Of a DNA stretch of 64,000 bases, positions 24,036 through 32,875 are shown in pieces. This stretch comes from Acidithiobacillus_B sp049965315. Its GTDB lineage: Bacteria > Pseudomonadota > Gammaproteobacteria > Acidithiobacillales > Acidithiobacillaceae. The translations under genes were made by a program, and so were the position numbers. The DNA is taken from assembly GCF_049965315.1 (NCBI RefSeq), contig NZ_JBMFWL010000003.1:1-64000 (forward strand), written 5' to 3'. The notes below the pieces were generated by a model, which was not told where the DNA came from, did not search any database, and was given only the letters and a program-made list of their open reading frames with translations. How positions within the stretch are numbered: the first letter of the stretch is position 1; each line of letters opens with the position of its first letter.

Positions 24036-25364
24036 TCAGTCCTGAACACGCATTGTAGGGGGCGTCTCTATGGCATGACAACCACTCAGGCGCCCGGCAT
24101 GGCGGGCGCACAGCCGATGCCACGCCAGTTCATCCATATCCACCAAAAGATGGGAAGCACCCGCATCCGTGAAGGTTTCCTCCAGGACGGTCCCGAGCCG
24201 TTGCAAGCGCGCCCGCAGGGCACCCTCTTCGGGACCCAGGATAACTTCGGCGCGAACGCGCTTGCCCGCCAGTTGCTGGGCGATGACCGCCAGCAAAGCC
24301 GGCAAGCCCTCTCCCGTTAGCGCGCTGACACGAACCGCCGCCACTTCTCCCGAGGCCTGATATTCGATACCCGCCGCAGCGCCGGCGATATCCATCTTGT
24401 TGCGGACCAAAAGCCGCGGAATGGCCGCCGCCCCGATCTCTTCCAGCACCCCTTCCACTGCCGCAGCCTGTTGCTCCCAGCACGGATCGCTGGCATCCAC
24501 GACATGGAGCAGCAATTGCGCCTGGTTGACCTCTTCCAAAGTGGCCCGGAAGGCGGCAATGAGCTCATGGGGGAGTTCGCGCAGGAAACCGACGGTATCC
24601 GCCAGGAGCACGGTGCCACGGCCAGGCAGGGCCAAGCGGCGAATGGCCGGATCCAGGGTGGCGAAAAGCTGATCGGCCGTATAGCTTGAGCCATGGCTGA
24701 GGGCATTGAACAAGGAGGACTTGCCGGCATTGGTGTAACCCACCAGGGCCACGGTGGGCAGCGGCGCGCGCAGGCGGGCGCGCCGCTGGGTATCGCGGTT
24801 GCCCGCCACCTTGAGCAGTCGGGAACGCAACATGCGAATCCGATCGCCGATGAGTCTTCGGTCGGTTTCCAATTGGGTTTCGCCGGGTCCGCGCAGGCCG
24901 ATACCACCCCGTTGGCGTTCCAGATGGGTCCACCCCCGCACCAGCCGGGTACGCAGATGGGAGAGCTGTGCCAGCTCAACCTGCAGTTTGCCTTCGTGGG
25001 TGCGTGCCCGGCGGGCGAAGATATCCAGGATCAAACCCACCCGATCGACTACCCGGCATCCCAGAGCCCGTTCCAGGTTGCGCTCCTGAACGGGACTCAG
25101 GATCCGATCGAAAAGCACCAGTTCCGCCCCCGAACCGGCCACGGCGGCCGCAAGCTCCGCCACCTTCCCGCTACCGATGAAGGTGGCGGGGTCGCGCCGA
25201 TCGCGGCGCACCGTAAACATGGCCTCCACGATGGCGCCACTGCCTTCCGCCAGATGACGGAATTCCTCGCCTTCATCCCCATCCGCCTCCCCACGCAGGA
25301 GTATGTGGACCAGAATGACCTTCTCCCGTCCCCGCTGCTCCGGGACGGCCGGTTCGGTAATCAG
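24036..25364 (-). CDS. hflX: Ribosome-associated GTPase HflX, with a non-standard start codon
   Basis: GTPase that binds and splits stalled 70S ribosomes. The N-terminal HflX domain (FIGSGKVAELAAAVAGSGAE then LERALGCRVVDRVGLILDIFA), the linker RGWTHLERQRGGIGLRGPGE and the G domain (GYTNAGKSSLFNAL, ADTVGFLRELP, RNKMD) are complete. The first standard start codon is GTG 25229. However, the 45 codons upstream are open and encode REKVILVHILLRGEADGD and onwards, matching the family's conserved first strand. The only way to include them is a CTG at 25364 or ATT at 25361, at the hfq stop. GGAGG stands seven bases before the CTG. I annotate from CTG, giving 442 residues, the usual length. The shorter form would be 397. 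Confidence 0.85.
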   Translation of the reverse strand: MITEPAVPEQRGREKVILVHILLRGEADGDEGEEFRHLAEGSGAIVEAMFTVRRDRRDPATFIGSGKVAELAAAVAGSGAELVLFDRILSPVQERNLERALGCRVVDRVGLILDIFARRARTHEGKLQVELAQLSHLRTRLVRGWTHLERQRGGIGLRGPGETQLETDRRLIGDRIRMLRSRLLKVAGNRDTQRRARLRAPLPTVALVGYTNAGKSSLFNALSHGSSYTADQLFATLDPAIRRLALPGRGTVLLADTVGFLRELPHELIAAFRATLEEVNQAQLLLHVVDASDPCWEQQAAAVEGVLEEIGAAAIPRLLVRNKMDIAGAAAGIEYQASGEVAAVRVSALTGEGLPALLAVIAQQLAGKRVRAEVILGPEEGALRARLQRLGTVLEETFTDAGASHLLVDMDELAWHRLCARHAGRLSGCHAIETPPTMRVQD

Positions 25365-25633
25365 GATTCCGCCTCCACCTCGGTGCTTTCTTCGGGGCCG
25401 CGATCCGGCAGGGGCAGGCGTACATCCTTGCCCGGTACCACCGTGGAGATCGCATGCTTGTAGATCATCTGGCTGACATTGTTGCGCAGCAACACGACGA
25501 ACTGATCGAAAGATTCAATGAACCCCTGCAGCTTGATGCCATTCACCAAATAAATGGCGACAGGGACATGCTCCTTGCGGAGAAGGTTGAGAAATGGATC
25601 CTGAAGGATCTGTCCCTTTTGTTGTCCGGCCAT
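25361..25633 (-). CDS. hfq: RNA chaperone Hfq
   Basis: Hexameric Sm-like protein that pairs small RNAs with mRNAs. 90 residues. Sm1 is QILQDPFLNLLRKEHVPVAI with proximal-face Gln11, and Sm2 is SQMIYKHAISTVVP with Tyr58, Lys59 and His60. These match E. coli Hfq with an offset of three. The short acidic tail (DRGPEESTEVEAES) replaces the long E. coli tail. It starts at ATG 25633 behind GGAGATAAA. Its 182-bp leader, between miaA and hfq, is the only sizeable gap in this part of the run and probably holds its own promoter, though I could not pick a clear one. The stop overlaps the proposed hflX start. Confidence 0.97.
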   Translation of the reverse strand: MAGQQKGQILQDPFLNLLRKEHVPVAIYLVNGIKLQGFIESFDQFVVLLRNNVSQMIYKHAISTVVPGKDVRLPLPDRGPEESTEVEAES

Positions 25634-25815
25634 TTTTATCTCCTTAGCTCAATTTATGGCGCTTCTTGGCGTAGCACTTCCGGACTTAGACTAGCTCAAC
25701 GGGAGGGAAAACACCATGACCCGTCAAAGCTGTCCGCCGAGCCCCGCGAGACTTGGGCGCCAGGATCTCCCGCGCCTTCCACCAGACCCTCTCCGCGGCT
25801 GCCGCACCGCCTTTC

Positions 25816-26766
25816 TCAATGGCCCCATGGCCGGAAATGCGGGTATCCGGCCATCGCCAGCCAGTCGCCCACGGCAACGCAGAGACTGTTTGCCGCCGTT
25901 TCCTCGCTGGGGTCGAGGGTGAGATCGCGGCTTTCCTGACGCAACCAGGTTTCCTGGCGCTTGGCCAATTGCCTGGTGGCCGCCGCCGCTGCGGCGAGGG
26001 CCTCGGGTAAGGGGCACAGCCCTTCCAGATAGGGCATTAGCTGGCGATAACCCACGGCCCGCATGGCGGGGAGTTCTGGCGCATAGCGTTGCGCCTGCAA
26101 ATGGCGCAGCTCGTCCAGCAAGCCCGCTGCGAGCATGGCCTCTAAGCGTTGCTCGATGCGCCGGTGCAGCCACCCGCGCGGTCCTTGCAGAATGATCTTG
26201 CGCAGGGCTCCGGGAAACTCTCCTTGCCACTGGCGTTGACCGGCCAGGGGCTTGCCGGTGAGGTGGATCAGCTCAAGAGCCCGCTGGATCCGTTGGCGGT
26301 CGTGGCTGGCTATCTGCGCGGCGGTAACCGGATCCAGGACCGCCAGGCGTTGATGCAAGGCTGGCCAGCCGAGGGCGGCACCCTCCTCGCTCAGACATTG
26401 GCGGAGCCGGTGGTCCGCCGCCGGCAGCGCCCCGATCCCCCGCTCCAGGGCGCGAAAATAGAGGCCACTCCCCCCTACCAGCAGGGGGATCCGGCCGCGC
26501 TGCCGCGCCGCGGCGATCTCGGCCAGGGCATCCTGCCGAAAGCTGCCCGCCGAATACGGCTGATCGGGCTCCCGAATATCCACCAGGGCATGGGGATAGC
26601 GGGCGCGCAGCGCCGGATCCGGTTTGGCCGTGCCAATGTCGAAATGGCGGTACACCAGCACCGAGTCGACGCTGATGATGTCCACCGGAAAGGCATCGGC
26701 AAGGAGCAGGGCCAGGGCGGTCTTGCCACTGGCGGTAGGACCCATGAGGGCGATGGCGGGGATCAT
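25816..26766 (-). CDS. miaA: tRNA dimethylallyltransferase
   Basis: Adds the isopentenyl group to A37 of tRNAs reading U-initial codons. 316 residues from ATG 26766, whose ATGA overlaps the mutL stop. P-loop MGPTASGKTALALLLAD at the N-terminus, then IISVDSVLVYRHFDIGTAKP with the conserved Asp, and HALVDIREPDQPYSAGSF. The core also has LVGGSGLYFRALERGIG and C-terminal MRAVGYRQLMPYLEG. The two serine tRNAs and the leucine tRNA in this window read different codon families. Of these only tRNA-Ser(UGA) and (CGA), which read U-initial codons, would be MiaA substrates. Confidence 0.95.
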   Translation of the reverse strand: MIPAIALMGPTASGKTALALLLADAFPVDIISVDSVLVYRHFDIGTAKPDPALRARYPHALVDIREPDQPYSAGSFRQDALAEIAAARQRGRIPLLVGGSGLYFRALERGIGALPAADHRLRQCLSEEGAALGWPALHQRLAVLDPVTAAQIASHDRQRIQRALELIHLTGKPLAGQRQWQGEFPGALRKIILQGPRGWLHRRIEQRLEAMLAAGLLDELRHLQAQRYAPELPAMRAVGYRQLMPYLEGLCPLPEALAAAAAATRQLAKRQETWLRQESRDLTLDPSEETAANSLCVAVGDWLAMAGYPHFRPWGH

Positions 26767-28532
26767 CGGCCGCGCAAAAAGAGCCGATCCAGCTCGCCAA
26801 GGCTCAGCTCGATGACCGTCGGCCGGCCGTGGTTGCACTGGCCGGCACGGGGTGTTGCTTCCAGTTGGCGCAGCAACGCATTCATCTCACCCAAGGAAAG
26901 CTTGCGGTTCACCTTGATGGCCGCACGACAGGCGAGACTGGCCAGCACTTCGTCCTCATCCCCCCTTGCCCATGCCCCCTCTTCCGTCAACAGCCGGGCA
27001 ATGGTCTGCCCATAAGACTCGGCATTCATCCCCACGGGGGCGGCGTGAACCGCAAGGGTACCCGGGCCGGCCACGGAGATCTCCAGCCCAGCCTTGCGCA
27101 GCATCATTTCGGCATGCTCGAAGTGGGCCATCTGCGCAGGGCTCACATGCACATATTCAGGAATGATGAATTCTTGTATATCATTCTGTTGTCTTGATTT
27201 CTTCATCTTCTCGTAGAGGATGCGCTCATGGGCGGCGTGCTGATCGACCAGGACGATGCCCGCTGCATTTTGCGCGAGGATGAAGCGCTCGTGGATCTGC
27301 GCAAGGGCGTAACCCAGGGGCTGGTCGGCCTGCGCATCATCAGGCGGTGAAGGTGCCATTGGGCCCAGCCTTTCGGCCGGTGCCACCAATCGCTCCCAAT
27401 AATCCCCCCGCCCTTCCTCCACCGCCGGCGCCCGCAATGACAGGGGGAGATTGGCGGGGCTTGGTGGTGCCGGCTGGCTGGATGGCGGCGGCGTGGTGGA
27501 GACGACCGTACCGGGACGCTGTTCGGCGATCACCCGCTGCAGGCTGTGGAACAGGAAGTCGTGGACCAGGCGGGCGTCGCGAAAACGCACTTCGGCCTTG
27601 GCCGGGTGGACATTGACGTCCACCAGTTCCGGGGCCAGATTCAGGTACAGTACAAAGAGCGGATGGCGTTCCTTGTACAGGACATCGGCATAGGCGGCCC
27701 GTACCGCGTGGGTGATGACCGGGTCCCGCACCGGCCTTTGATTGACAAAGAAATACTGCTCATCGCCGCGGGCCCGGTTATGGGTGGGCAGGCCCAGCCA
27801 GCCGCTCAGGCGCAAGCCCTGATCTTCCAGCTCGAAATAGACCGCATGGCGCAAGAATTCCTCCCCCAGCACACCGCCCACGCGCTCCGCACGCCCTTGG
27901 GCATCCGTTGCGGCCGGGAACTGCAGCAGCGCCCGCGGGCCCTGGTACAGTTGGAAGGCGACGGGGAAATGGGCCAGGGCCGCCTGCCGCAGGACCTTTT
28001 GATTGCGGGCCAGTTCTGCCGGCGCGGCACGGAGGAATTTGCGCCGTGCCGGGACATTGAAAAAGAGCTCCGTGATCCGCACCGTGGTACCCGGGGCCCG
28101 GGCCGCCGCTTCGTGGATGATGGCTGTACCGCCGGCCACTTGTAGGCGGGCGGCCTGATTGCAGCCCGTGGCCCGGGACAGGATGTCCAGGCGCGCCACC
28201 GAGGCGATGGCGGGCAGGGCCTCGCCGCGGAAGCCCAGGGTGGCGATGGCATGGAGGTCCTGGACGCTGTGCAGTTTGCTGGTGGCGTGGCGCTCCAGGG
28301 CCAGGGGCAGGTCATCGGGAAGGATGCCTATCCCGTCATCCTCCACCTGCAGCAGATCCAGGCCGCCTCCCTCCAGACGCACGGTAATCCGCCGCGCACC
28401 CGCGTCCAGGCTGTTCTCCAGGAGCTCCTTGAGAATGGACGCAGGCCTTTCCACCACCTCGCCGGCGGCGATCTGATTGGCCAGGGTGGCCGCCAGGCGG
28501 TGAATCCGGGGAGGCGCCTCAGCCGTCGTCAT
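26763..28532 (-). CDS. mutL: DNA mismatch repair protein MutL
   Basis: GHKL ATPase that couples MutS recognition to strand removal. 589 residues from ATG 28532 (MTTAEAPPRIHRLAATLANQ), behind GGAGAAAATC and overlapping tsaE by 14 bases. ATP-site motifs: IAAGEVVERPASILKELLEN with the catalytic Glu, DDGIGI, ATSKL and TLGFRGEALPAIASV. The C-terminal dimerisation domain ends in AACQRAIKVNRKLSL-type sequence (here RAAIKVNRKLSLGEM) and CNHGRPTVIEL. The DQHAAHERILYEK motif is present. I do not see the DQHAxxERxxYE-linked endonuclease metal motif well enough to state whether the protein nicks DNA. Confidence 0.95.
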   Translation of the reverse strand: MTTAEAPPRIHRLAATLANQIAAGEVVERPASILKELLENSLDAGARRITVRLEGGGLDLLQVEDDGIGILPDDLPLALERHATSKLHSVQDLHAIATLGFRGEALPAIASVARLDILSRATGCNQAARLQVAGGTAIIHEAAARAPGTTVRITELFFNVPARRKFLRAAPAELARNQKVLRQAALAHFPVAFQLYQGPRALLQFPAATDAQGRAERVGGVLGEEFLRHAVYFELEDQGLRLSGWLGLPTHNRARGDEQYFFVNQRPVRDPVITHAVRAAYADVLYKERHPLFVLYLNLAPELVDVNVHPAKAEVRFRDARLVHDFLFHSLQRVIAEQRPGTVVSTTPPPSSQPAPPSPANLPLSLRAPAVEEGRGDYWERLVAPAERLGPMAPSPPDDAQADQPLGYALAQIHERFILAQNAAGIVLVDQHAAHERILYEKMKKSRQQNDIQEFIIPEYVHVSPAQMAHFEHAEMMLRKAGLEISVAGPGTLAVHAAPVGMNAESYGQTIARLLTEEGAWARGDEDEVLASLACRAAIKVNRKLSLGEMNALLRQLEATPRAGQCNHGRPTVIELSLGELDRLFLRGR

Positions 28533-28989
28533 GATTTTCTCCTGCGGGCGGAAGCCAGCTCGCCCCCCTGGCGGTGGCCAGGAGCACCTCCAGGCGATGC
28601 TGCCCGGGGCTGGCGATGGAGAGGCGCAAACGCAGGTCGGGCTCCGGCAGGAAGCCGCTGCCGCGCTCCGGCCACTCGATGAGCCAGAGGGCCGCTTCAT
28701 CCAAATAATCGCGGATACCGAGAAACTCCAACTCCTCCCCATCACGCAAGCGATACAGATCCAGATGCAATGCTGGGCCGCGGGCGGTGGCATAGCTTTC
28801 GATCAGGGTATAGCTGGGGCTCTTGACCCGACCGGGAACGCCAAAACCCTGGAGCACCCCTTGCGCCAGAGTCGTTTTCCCCACCCCCAGATCGCCTTCC
28901 AGATAAATCACGGCGGGGATCGCGAGGGTCTCTCCCAAGCCCTTGCCCCAGGCATGGCAGGCTTCGGGATTCGGGAAGGACCAGCCCAT
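28519..28989 (-). CDS. tsaE: tRNA threonylcarbamoyladenosine biosynthesis ATPase TsaE
   Basis: Works with TsaD and TsaB in forming t6A37 in tRNAs that read A-initial codons. 156 residues. It starts MGWSFPNPEACHAWGKGLGE, with Walker A YLEGDLGVGKTTLAQGVLQGFG, switch-like VKSPSYTLIESY, LDLYRL and LWLIEWPERG. The start at ATG 28989 leaves four bases after the CBS-protein stop. A longer frame upstream is antisense-like and is rejected. tsaE-mutL-miaA-hfq is a common order. Confidence 0.94.
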   Translation of the reverse strand: MGWSFPNPEACHAWGKGLGETLAIPAVIYLEGDLGVGKTTLAQGVLQGFGVPGRVKSPSYTLIESYATARGPALHLDLYRLRDGEELEFLGIRDYLDEAALWLIEWPERGSGFLPEPDLRLRLSIASPGQHRLEVLLATARGASWLPPAGENHDDG

Positions 28990-28993
28990 GGCC

Positions 28994-29449
28994 TCAGGGA
29001 TTGAGGAGATTGCGCAGGACATCCGAGCGGGTGATGATGCCGACCACGCGCTTTTCGCCGTCCACCACCGGCACTGCATGGATATCCTTGCGCAGGAGCT
29101 TTTCGGCCACGGCATCCGCATCTTCATCGGGCGCCGCCGTAACGACCTGGGTGCTGGCCAGTTGCGCGGCAGTGACCGCCGTCACCTTGCGCAATTCCTC
29201 CTTGTATTCATGCATTCCGCCAAGGGGAATAAGGGCATCCAGGATGGTGACGAGGGTGGGCAGGTGCACGCGGCGATGGGCGTCGATGAGGTCGCGTTCG
29301 CCGATCATGCCCACCAGGCGGCCGTCCTTGTCCAGCACGGGCAGACTATGATGGCCCGACTCCAGCAGGACGCTGCCCACCTTCTCGACGGGGTCATCGG
29401 CCTGAACGGCCACGAATGCAGTGGTCATCAACTCTCTGGCGCTTTTCAT
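28994..29449 (-). CDS. Two-CBS-domain protein
   Basis: 151 residues made almost entirely of a CBS pair. The first repeat is MKSARELMTTAFVAVQADDP with HHSLPVLDKDGRLVGMIGERDL. The second is STQVVTAAPDEDADAVAEKLL with IHAVPVVDGEKRVVGIITRSDVL. Such stand-alone Bateman modules bind adenine nucleotides and act as regulators, but the partner cannot be read from the sequence. The start is ATG 29449, whose ATGA overlaps the bioA stop, so it is made coupled to BioA. I see no enzyme domain. Confidence 0.88.
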   Translation of the reverse strand: MKSARELMTTAFVAVQADDPVEKVGSVLLESGHHSLPVLDKDGRLVGMIGERDLIDAHRRVHLPTLVTILDALIPLGGMHEYKEELRKVTAVTAAQLASTQVVTAAPDEDADAVAEKLLRKDIHAVPVVDGEKRVVGIITRSDVLRNLLNP

Positions 29450-30807
29450 GGATGGCTCCCTTGGGACATGGCGGTATGAAGGACCGTCAGAATAGTGTCT
29501 ATTTCCTCCTCTGTCACCGACAGAGGCGGGACGATGATGATGGCGTCGCCCAGAGGGCGCGTATAGACTCCCATTTCCCGGGCCCGCCGGCATACCTGGT
29601 ATTCCACCCGCTCGCCATAGGAATAAGGCTGAGCGGTAACGGGATTCCGCAGTTCGATGGCGGCCATCAGGCCGAACTGCCGCACCGCCCCCGCCCAGGG
29701 CCGATCCCGGAAGGCGGTCAGGCCGTCCCGCAGCCGTGCAACCTTGGCGGCGAGCCGGGCCAGCACCTCCCCCTCACGGAAAATGGCCAGATTTTCCAGG
29801 GCGACGGCGCAGGCCAAGGGATTACCCGTGTAGGTATGGCCATGATAAAATTGCCGCGCTTCCCCAAAGGGGGCGAGGAAGGACCGGTAGACCGCCGCGG
29901 TCGCCAGGGTGGCGGCCAAGGGCAGGTAGCCGCCGGACAAGCCCTTGCCCAAGGCCATGAGGTCCGGCTCCACGTCTTCCCACTCGCAGGCAAAGAGTTT
30001 GCCGCTACGCCCAAAGCCGGTGGCCACCTCGTCGACGATGAGCAGGCAGTCGAAGCGCCGGCAGAGGGCCTGGGCACCCGCCAGGACACCGCGGGGGAAG
30101 GGCAGCAGGCCCGCCGCGCCCTGTATGCCGGCCTCCAGGATCAAGGCCGCGATTTCATGGCCACGCGCGGCCAGCAGGGCCTCCAGCTCCGCCAGCCAGG
30201 CGGCCGCCGCAGCGCTGCTGTCGCCGCTGGGGGCGGCAAAGCGTTCCCGCGCCAGGCCGTAGGGGCTGGGCAGGCGCAGGGTGGGAAAGAGCAGATGGCC
30301 GTAGACCTCGTGAAAGAGGGGAATTCCCCCCACGGAAACGGCCCCCACCGTATCGCCATGATAGGCATTTTCCAGGGTGACGAAGGTCCGCTTTTCGGGC
30401 CGGCCCACATTGCGCCAATAATGGACCGCCATCTTGACCGCGATTTCCACGGCCTCGGCGCCATCCTCGGAGAAAAAACAGTGTTCCAGACCGCTAGGAG
30501 TGATCTCCACCAGGGCTTTGGCCAGGAGGATGGCAGGCGGATTGGAGGCGCCCAGGGTGGTGCTGTGGGCGACCTTGCCCAGTTGCGCGGCCAGGGCCGC
30601 ATCGAGGCGCGGATGACGATGACCGTGGATGTTGCACCACAGGCTGGCGATGGCATCCAGACAGCGGCGGCCATCCAGGTCATAGACATAGTTGCCCTCG
30701 GCGTGGTCGATGATCCAGGGATCATCATCGCCAAAACATTGCATCTGGGTGAAGGGATGCCAGAAGTAGCGGCGATCCCATTCCTGCAACTGCTGCCGTT
30801 CATCCAT
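29446..30807 (-). CDS. bioA: Adenosylmethionine-8-amino-7-oxononanoate aminotransferase
   Basis: PLP-dependent class-III aminotransferase of biotin synthesis that makes DAPA from KAPA, with S-adenosylmethionine as amino donor. 453 residues from ATG 30807. BioA-specific N-terminus RRYFWHPFTQM, then DGRRCLDAIASLWCNIHGH and FSEDGAEAVEIAVKMAVHYW. LIVDEVATGFGRSGKLFACEW and the PLP lysine in LMALGKGLSGGYLPLAA follow. The C-terminus carries YTRPLGDAIIIVPPL. No other bio gene is visible nearby, so bioA is separated from bioB/F/D. It overlaps nnrD by eight bases. Confidence 0.94.
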   Translation of the reverse strand: MDERQQLQEWDRRYFWHPFTQMQCFGDDDPWIIDHAEGNYVYDLDGRRCLDAIASLWCNIHGHRHPRLDAALAAQLGKVAHSTTLGASNPPAILLAKALVEITPSGLEHCFFSEDGAEAVEIAVKMAVHYWRNVGRPEKRTFVTLENAYHGDTVGAVSVGGIPLFHEVYGHLLFPTLRLPSPYGLARERFAAPSGDSSAAAAAWLAELEALLAARGHEIAALILEAGIQGAAGLLPFPRGVLAGAQALCRRFDCLLIVDEVATGFGRSGKLFACEWEDVEPDLMALGKGLSGGYLPLAATLATAAVYRSFLAPFGEARQFYHGHTYTGNPLACAVALENLAIFREGEVLARLAAKVARLRDGLTAFRDRPWAGAVRQFGLMAAIELRNPVTAQPYSYGERVEYQVCRRAREMGVYTRPLGDAIIIVPPLSVTEEEIDTILTVLHTAMSQGSHP

Positions 30808-31645
30808 GGCGGGGCAACTCCTGCAGGACGTCGGGAAGGGCACGCAGGATGTCCCCGGCCAGCATGCTTTCTTCCCCGAGCCGTGCCGCGGCGAGATCCC
30901 CGGCACGGGCATGGAGACAGACCCCGAGTTGGGCCGCTTCCCAGGGCGCCATGCCAATGGCCAGGAGTCCGGCCAGCAGGCCGGTCAGCACATCGCCGCT
31001 GCCCCCCGTGGCCATCCCCGGGTTGCCGAGATCACAACGCCGCCGCCGAGCCGCATCGCCGACCAGGGTTCCCTGCCCCTTGAGCACCCAGATGCCCCCA
31101 TAGCGGGCCAGCAATTGCTCCAGGGCACTCTCCCGGTCCGCCTGCACGGCGGCGGCGGAAATGCCCAGCAAACGCCCGGCCTCGCCGGGATGGGGAGTGA
31201 AGATGCGTGGGGCATCACTGCGCAGCAGCGCCGGGCCCAGGCGGGCGAGGATGTTGAGGGCATCGGCATCCCAGACCTGAGGTTGAGCCATGCTCCCGAT
31301 CTCCTGGAGGAGATTGTGGGGCGCCAAGCCCTGGCCCAGACCCGGGCCCACCGCAAGTATCGCCGTCGCGGAGAGACAATCGGCAAAGCTGGCGGGCCAG
31401 TCGCGCCAGGTGGCCTCGGGCAACTGCGTCGCCAAGTAGATGGCGGCGCCGGGATGGCCGATGGCCGTCACCAGCCCGGCACCGGCGCGGTAGGCGGCAC
31501 TGCAGGCCAAGGCCAGGGCTCCCCCCATCCCCGGCCCGCCTCCTAGCACGAAGACGTGACCAAAGTCGCCCTTGTGCGCCTCCCGCACCCGGAGGGGCGG
31601 GCCGCGCAGGCTATCCCAGTGGAGGAGCATCGCGGGCATCATCAT
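30800..31645 (-). CDS. nnrD: ADP-dependent NAD(P)H-hydrate dehydratase (stand-alone)
   Basis: Repairs hydrated NADH and NADPH. 281 residues, ribokinase-like fold: FGHVFVLGGGPGMGGALALACSAAYRAGAG near the start, VGPGLGQ, LTPHPGEAGRLLG-type site (here IFTPHPGEAGRLLG) and GNPGMATGGSGDVLTGLLAGLLA with the catalytic Asp. The epimerase domain (NnrE) fused to it in E. coli is absent. Start chosen at ATG 31645, giving ATGA overlap with the amtB stop. Three in-frame ATG codons follow directly, so the exact start is uncertain by a few residues. Confidence 0.92.
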   Translation of the reverse strand: MMMPAMLLHWDSLRGPPLRVREAHKGDFGHVFVLGGGPGMGGALALACSAAYRAGAGLVTAIGHPGAAIYLATQLPEATWRDWPASFADCLSATAILAVGPGLGQGLAPHNLLQEIGSMAQPQVWDADALNILARLGPALLRSDAPRIFTPHPGEAGRLLGISAAAVQADRESALEQLLARYGGIWVLKGQGTLVGDAARRRRCDLGNPGMATGGSGDVLTGLLAGLLAIGMAPWEAAQLGVCLHARAGDLAAARLGEESMLAGDILRALPDVLQELPRHG

Positions 31646-32862
31646 CCCGCCCGCTGGATATCTTCTTCGGGATAAGCGCTGACATGGTGCAGGCTGAGAT
31701 CCGCTCCGGCGAATTCCGCTTCGGGATCGAGACGGATACCGATGAGGCGCTTCAGGGCGCCGTAGACCAGCCATCCCCCCAAGCTGGCCAGGGCAACGCC
31801 CATCACGGTCCCCAGCAGTTGCGACCAGATGCTGACGCCGCCGGCGCCGCCCAGAAAACGATGGCCGAAAATGCCCACGGCGATGCCGCCCCAGACCCCG
31901 CAGACCCCATGCAAAGGCCACACGCCCAGGACATCGTCGATGCGCAGGCGATGCTGCACGAAGGTGAAGAGATACACAAAAAGGACGCCCGCCAGGGCCC
32001 CGATGAGCAGGGCGCCCATGGGCTGCACCACGTCGGACCCGGCACAGATGGCCACCAGCCCCGCCAGGGCGCCGTTATGCACGAAGCCGGGATCCCCCCG
32101 CCCGGCGGCCAGGGCAGCGAGCATGCCGCCCACCATGGCCATGAGGGAATTCAGGGCCACCAAACCCTGCACCGCCTCCAGGCGTTGGGCGCTCATGACG
32201 TTGAAGCCGAACCAGCCAATGATCAATATCCACGAACCCAGGGCAAGGAAGGGAATGTTGGAGGGGGGCATGGGGTGGATCGTCCCATCCCGCCCGTAGC
32301 GGCCCTGCCGCGGCCCCAGTTGCCATACCGCCATGAGGGCAATCCAGCCGCCCATGGCATGGACCACGACGGAACCGGCAAAATCGTGGAAGGGTGCGCC
32401 AAAGTTCTGGGTAAACCAGTTTTGCACGCCGTAGTGGTTATCCCAGACGATACCCTCGTAAAAGGGGTACACAAAACCCACCAACAATGCAGTGGCCAGC
32501 AATTGCGGATAAAAGCGGGCGCGTTCGGCTATCCCGCCGGAGATGATGGCCGGCACCGCGGCGGCAAAGGTCAGCAGGAAGAAAAAACGGACCATGGCAA
32601 AGCCGTGATCCTGGCTGGTCAGGGTGTTCACTCCGGTAAAAAAACTGATGCCGTAGGCGATATGGTAACCCACAAAAAAATAGGCCAGGGTGGAAACGCC
32701 AAAGTCGCTGAGGATCTTGACCAGGGCGTTGACCTGGCTCTTGCGGCGCACCGTGCCCAACTCCAGAAAGGCGAATCCGCCATGCATGGACAAGACCAAA
32801 ATGGCACCCATGAGGAGAAAAAACACATTTCCCCCATGCAGATGCGATGCAGGTTCGAGCAT
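31642..32862 (-). CDS. amtB: Ammonium transporter, Amt family
   Basis: Membrane channel for ammonium, 406 residues, about eleven transmembrane helices. Conserved sites: FHDFAGSVVVHAMGGWIAL (the Asp and first pore His), PLHGVCGVWGGIAVG (second pore His), SGGIAERARF and FNVMSAQRLEAVQGLVALNS. The C-terminal tail (GADLSLHHVSAYPEED) resembles the segment through which PII proteins act. There is no cleavable signal peptide ahead of the first helix, and the ATG 32862 start follows AGAAGGAATCAGAGA. No glnK gene is adjacent, which is unusual for this family. It lies between recR and nnrD in a run of repair genes. Confidence 0.92.
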   Translation of the reverse strand: MLEPASHLHGGNVFFLLMGAILVLSMHGGFAFLELGTVRRKSQVNALVKILSDFGVSTLAYFFVGYHIAYGISFFTGVNTLTSQDHGFAMVRFFFLLTFAAAVPAIISGGIAERARFYPQLLATALLVGFVYPFYEGIVWDNHYGVQNWFTQNFGAPFHDFAGSVVVHAMGGWIALMAVWQLGPRQGRYGRDGTIHPMPPSNIPFLALGSWILIIGWFGFNVMSAQRLEAVQGLVALNSLMAMVGGMLAALAAGRGDPGFVHNGALAGLVAICAGSDVVQPMGALLIGALAGVLFVYLFTFVQHRLRIDDVLGVWPLHGVCGVWGGIAVGIFGHRFLGGAGGVSIWSQLLGTVMGVALASLGGWLVYGALKRLIGIRLDPEAEFAGADLSLHHVSAYPEEDIQRAG

Positions 32863-32875
32863 TCTCTGATTCCTT

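Noticed and set aside
29416..31083. 555-codon plus-strand open frame opposite bioA and nnrD
   Set aside because: Antisense shadow. Low-complexity Gly/Gln/Arg-rich translation, and both minus-strand genes carry full motifs.
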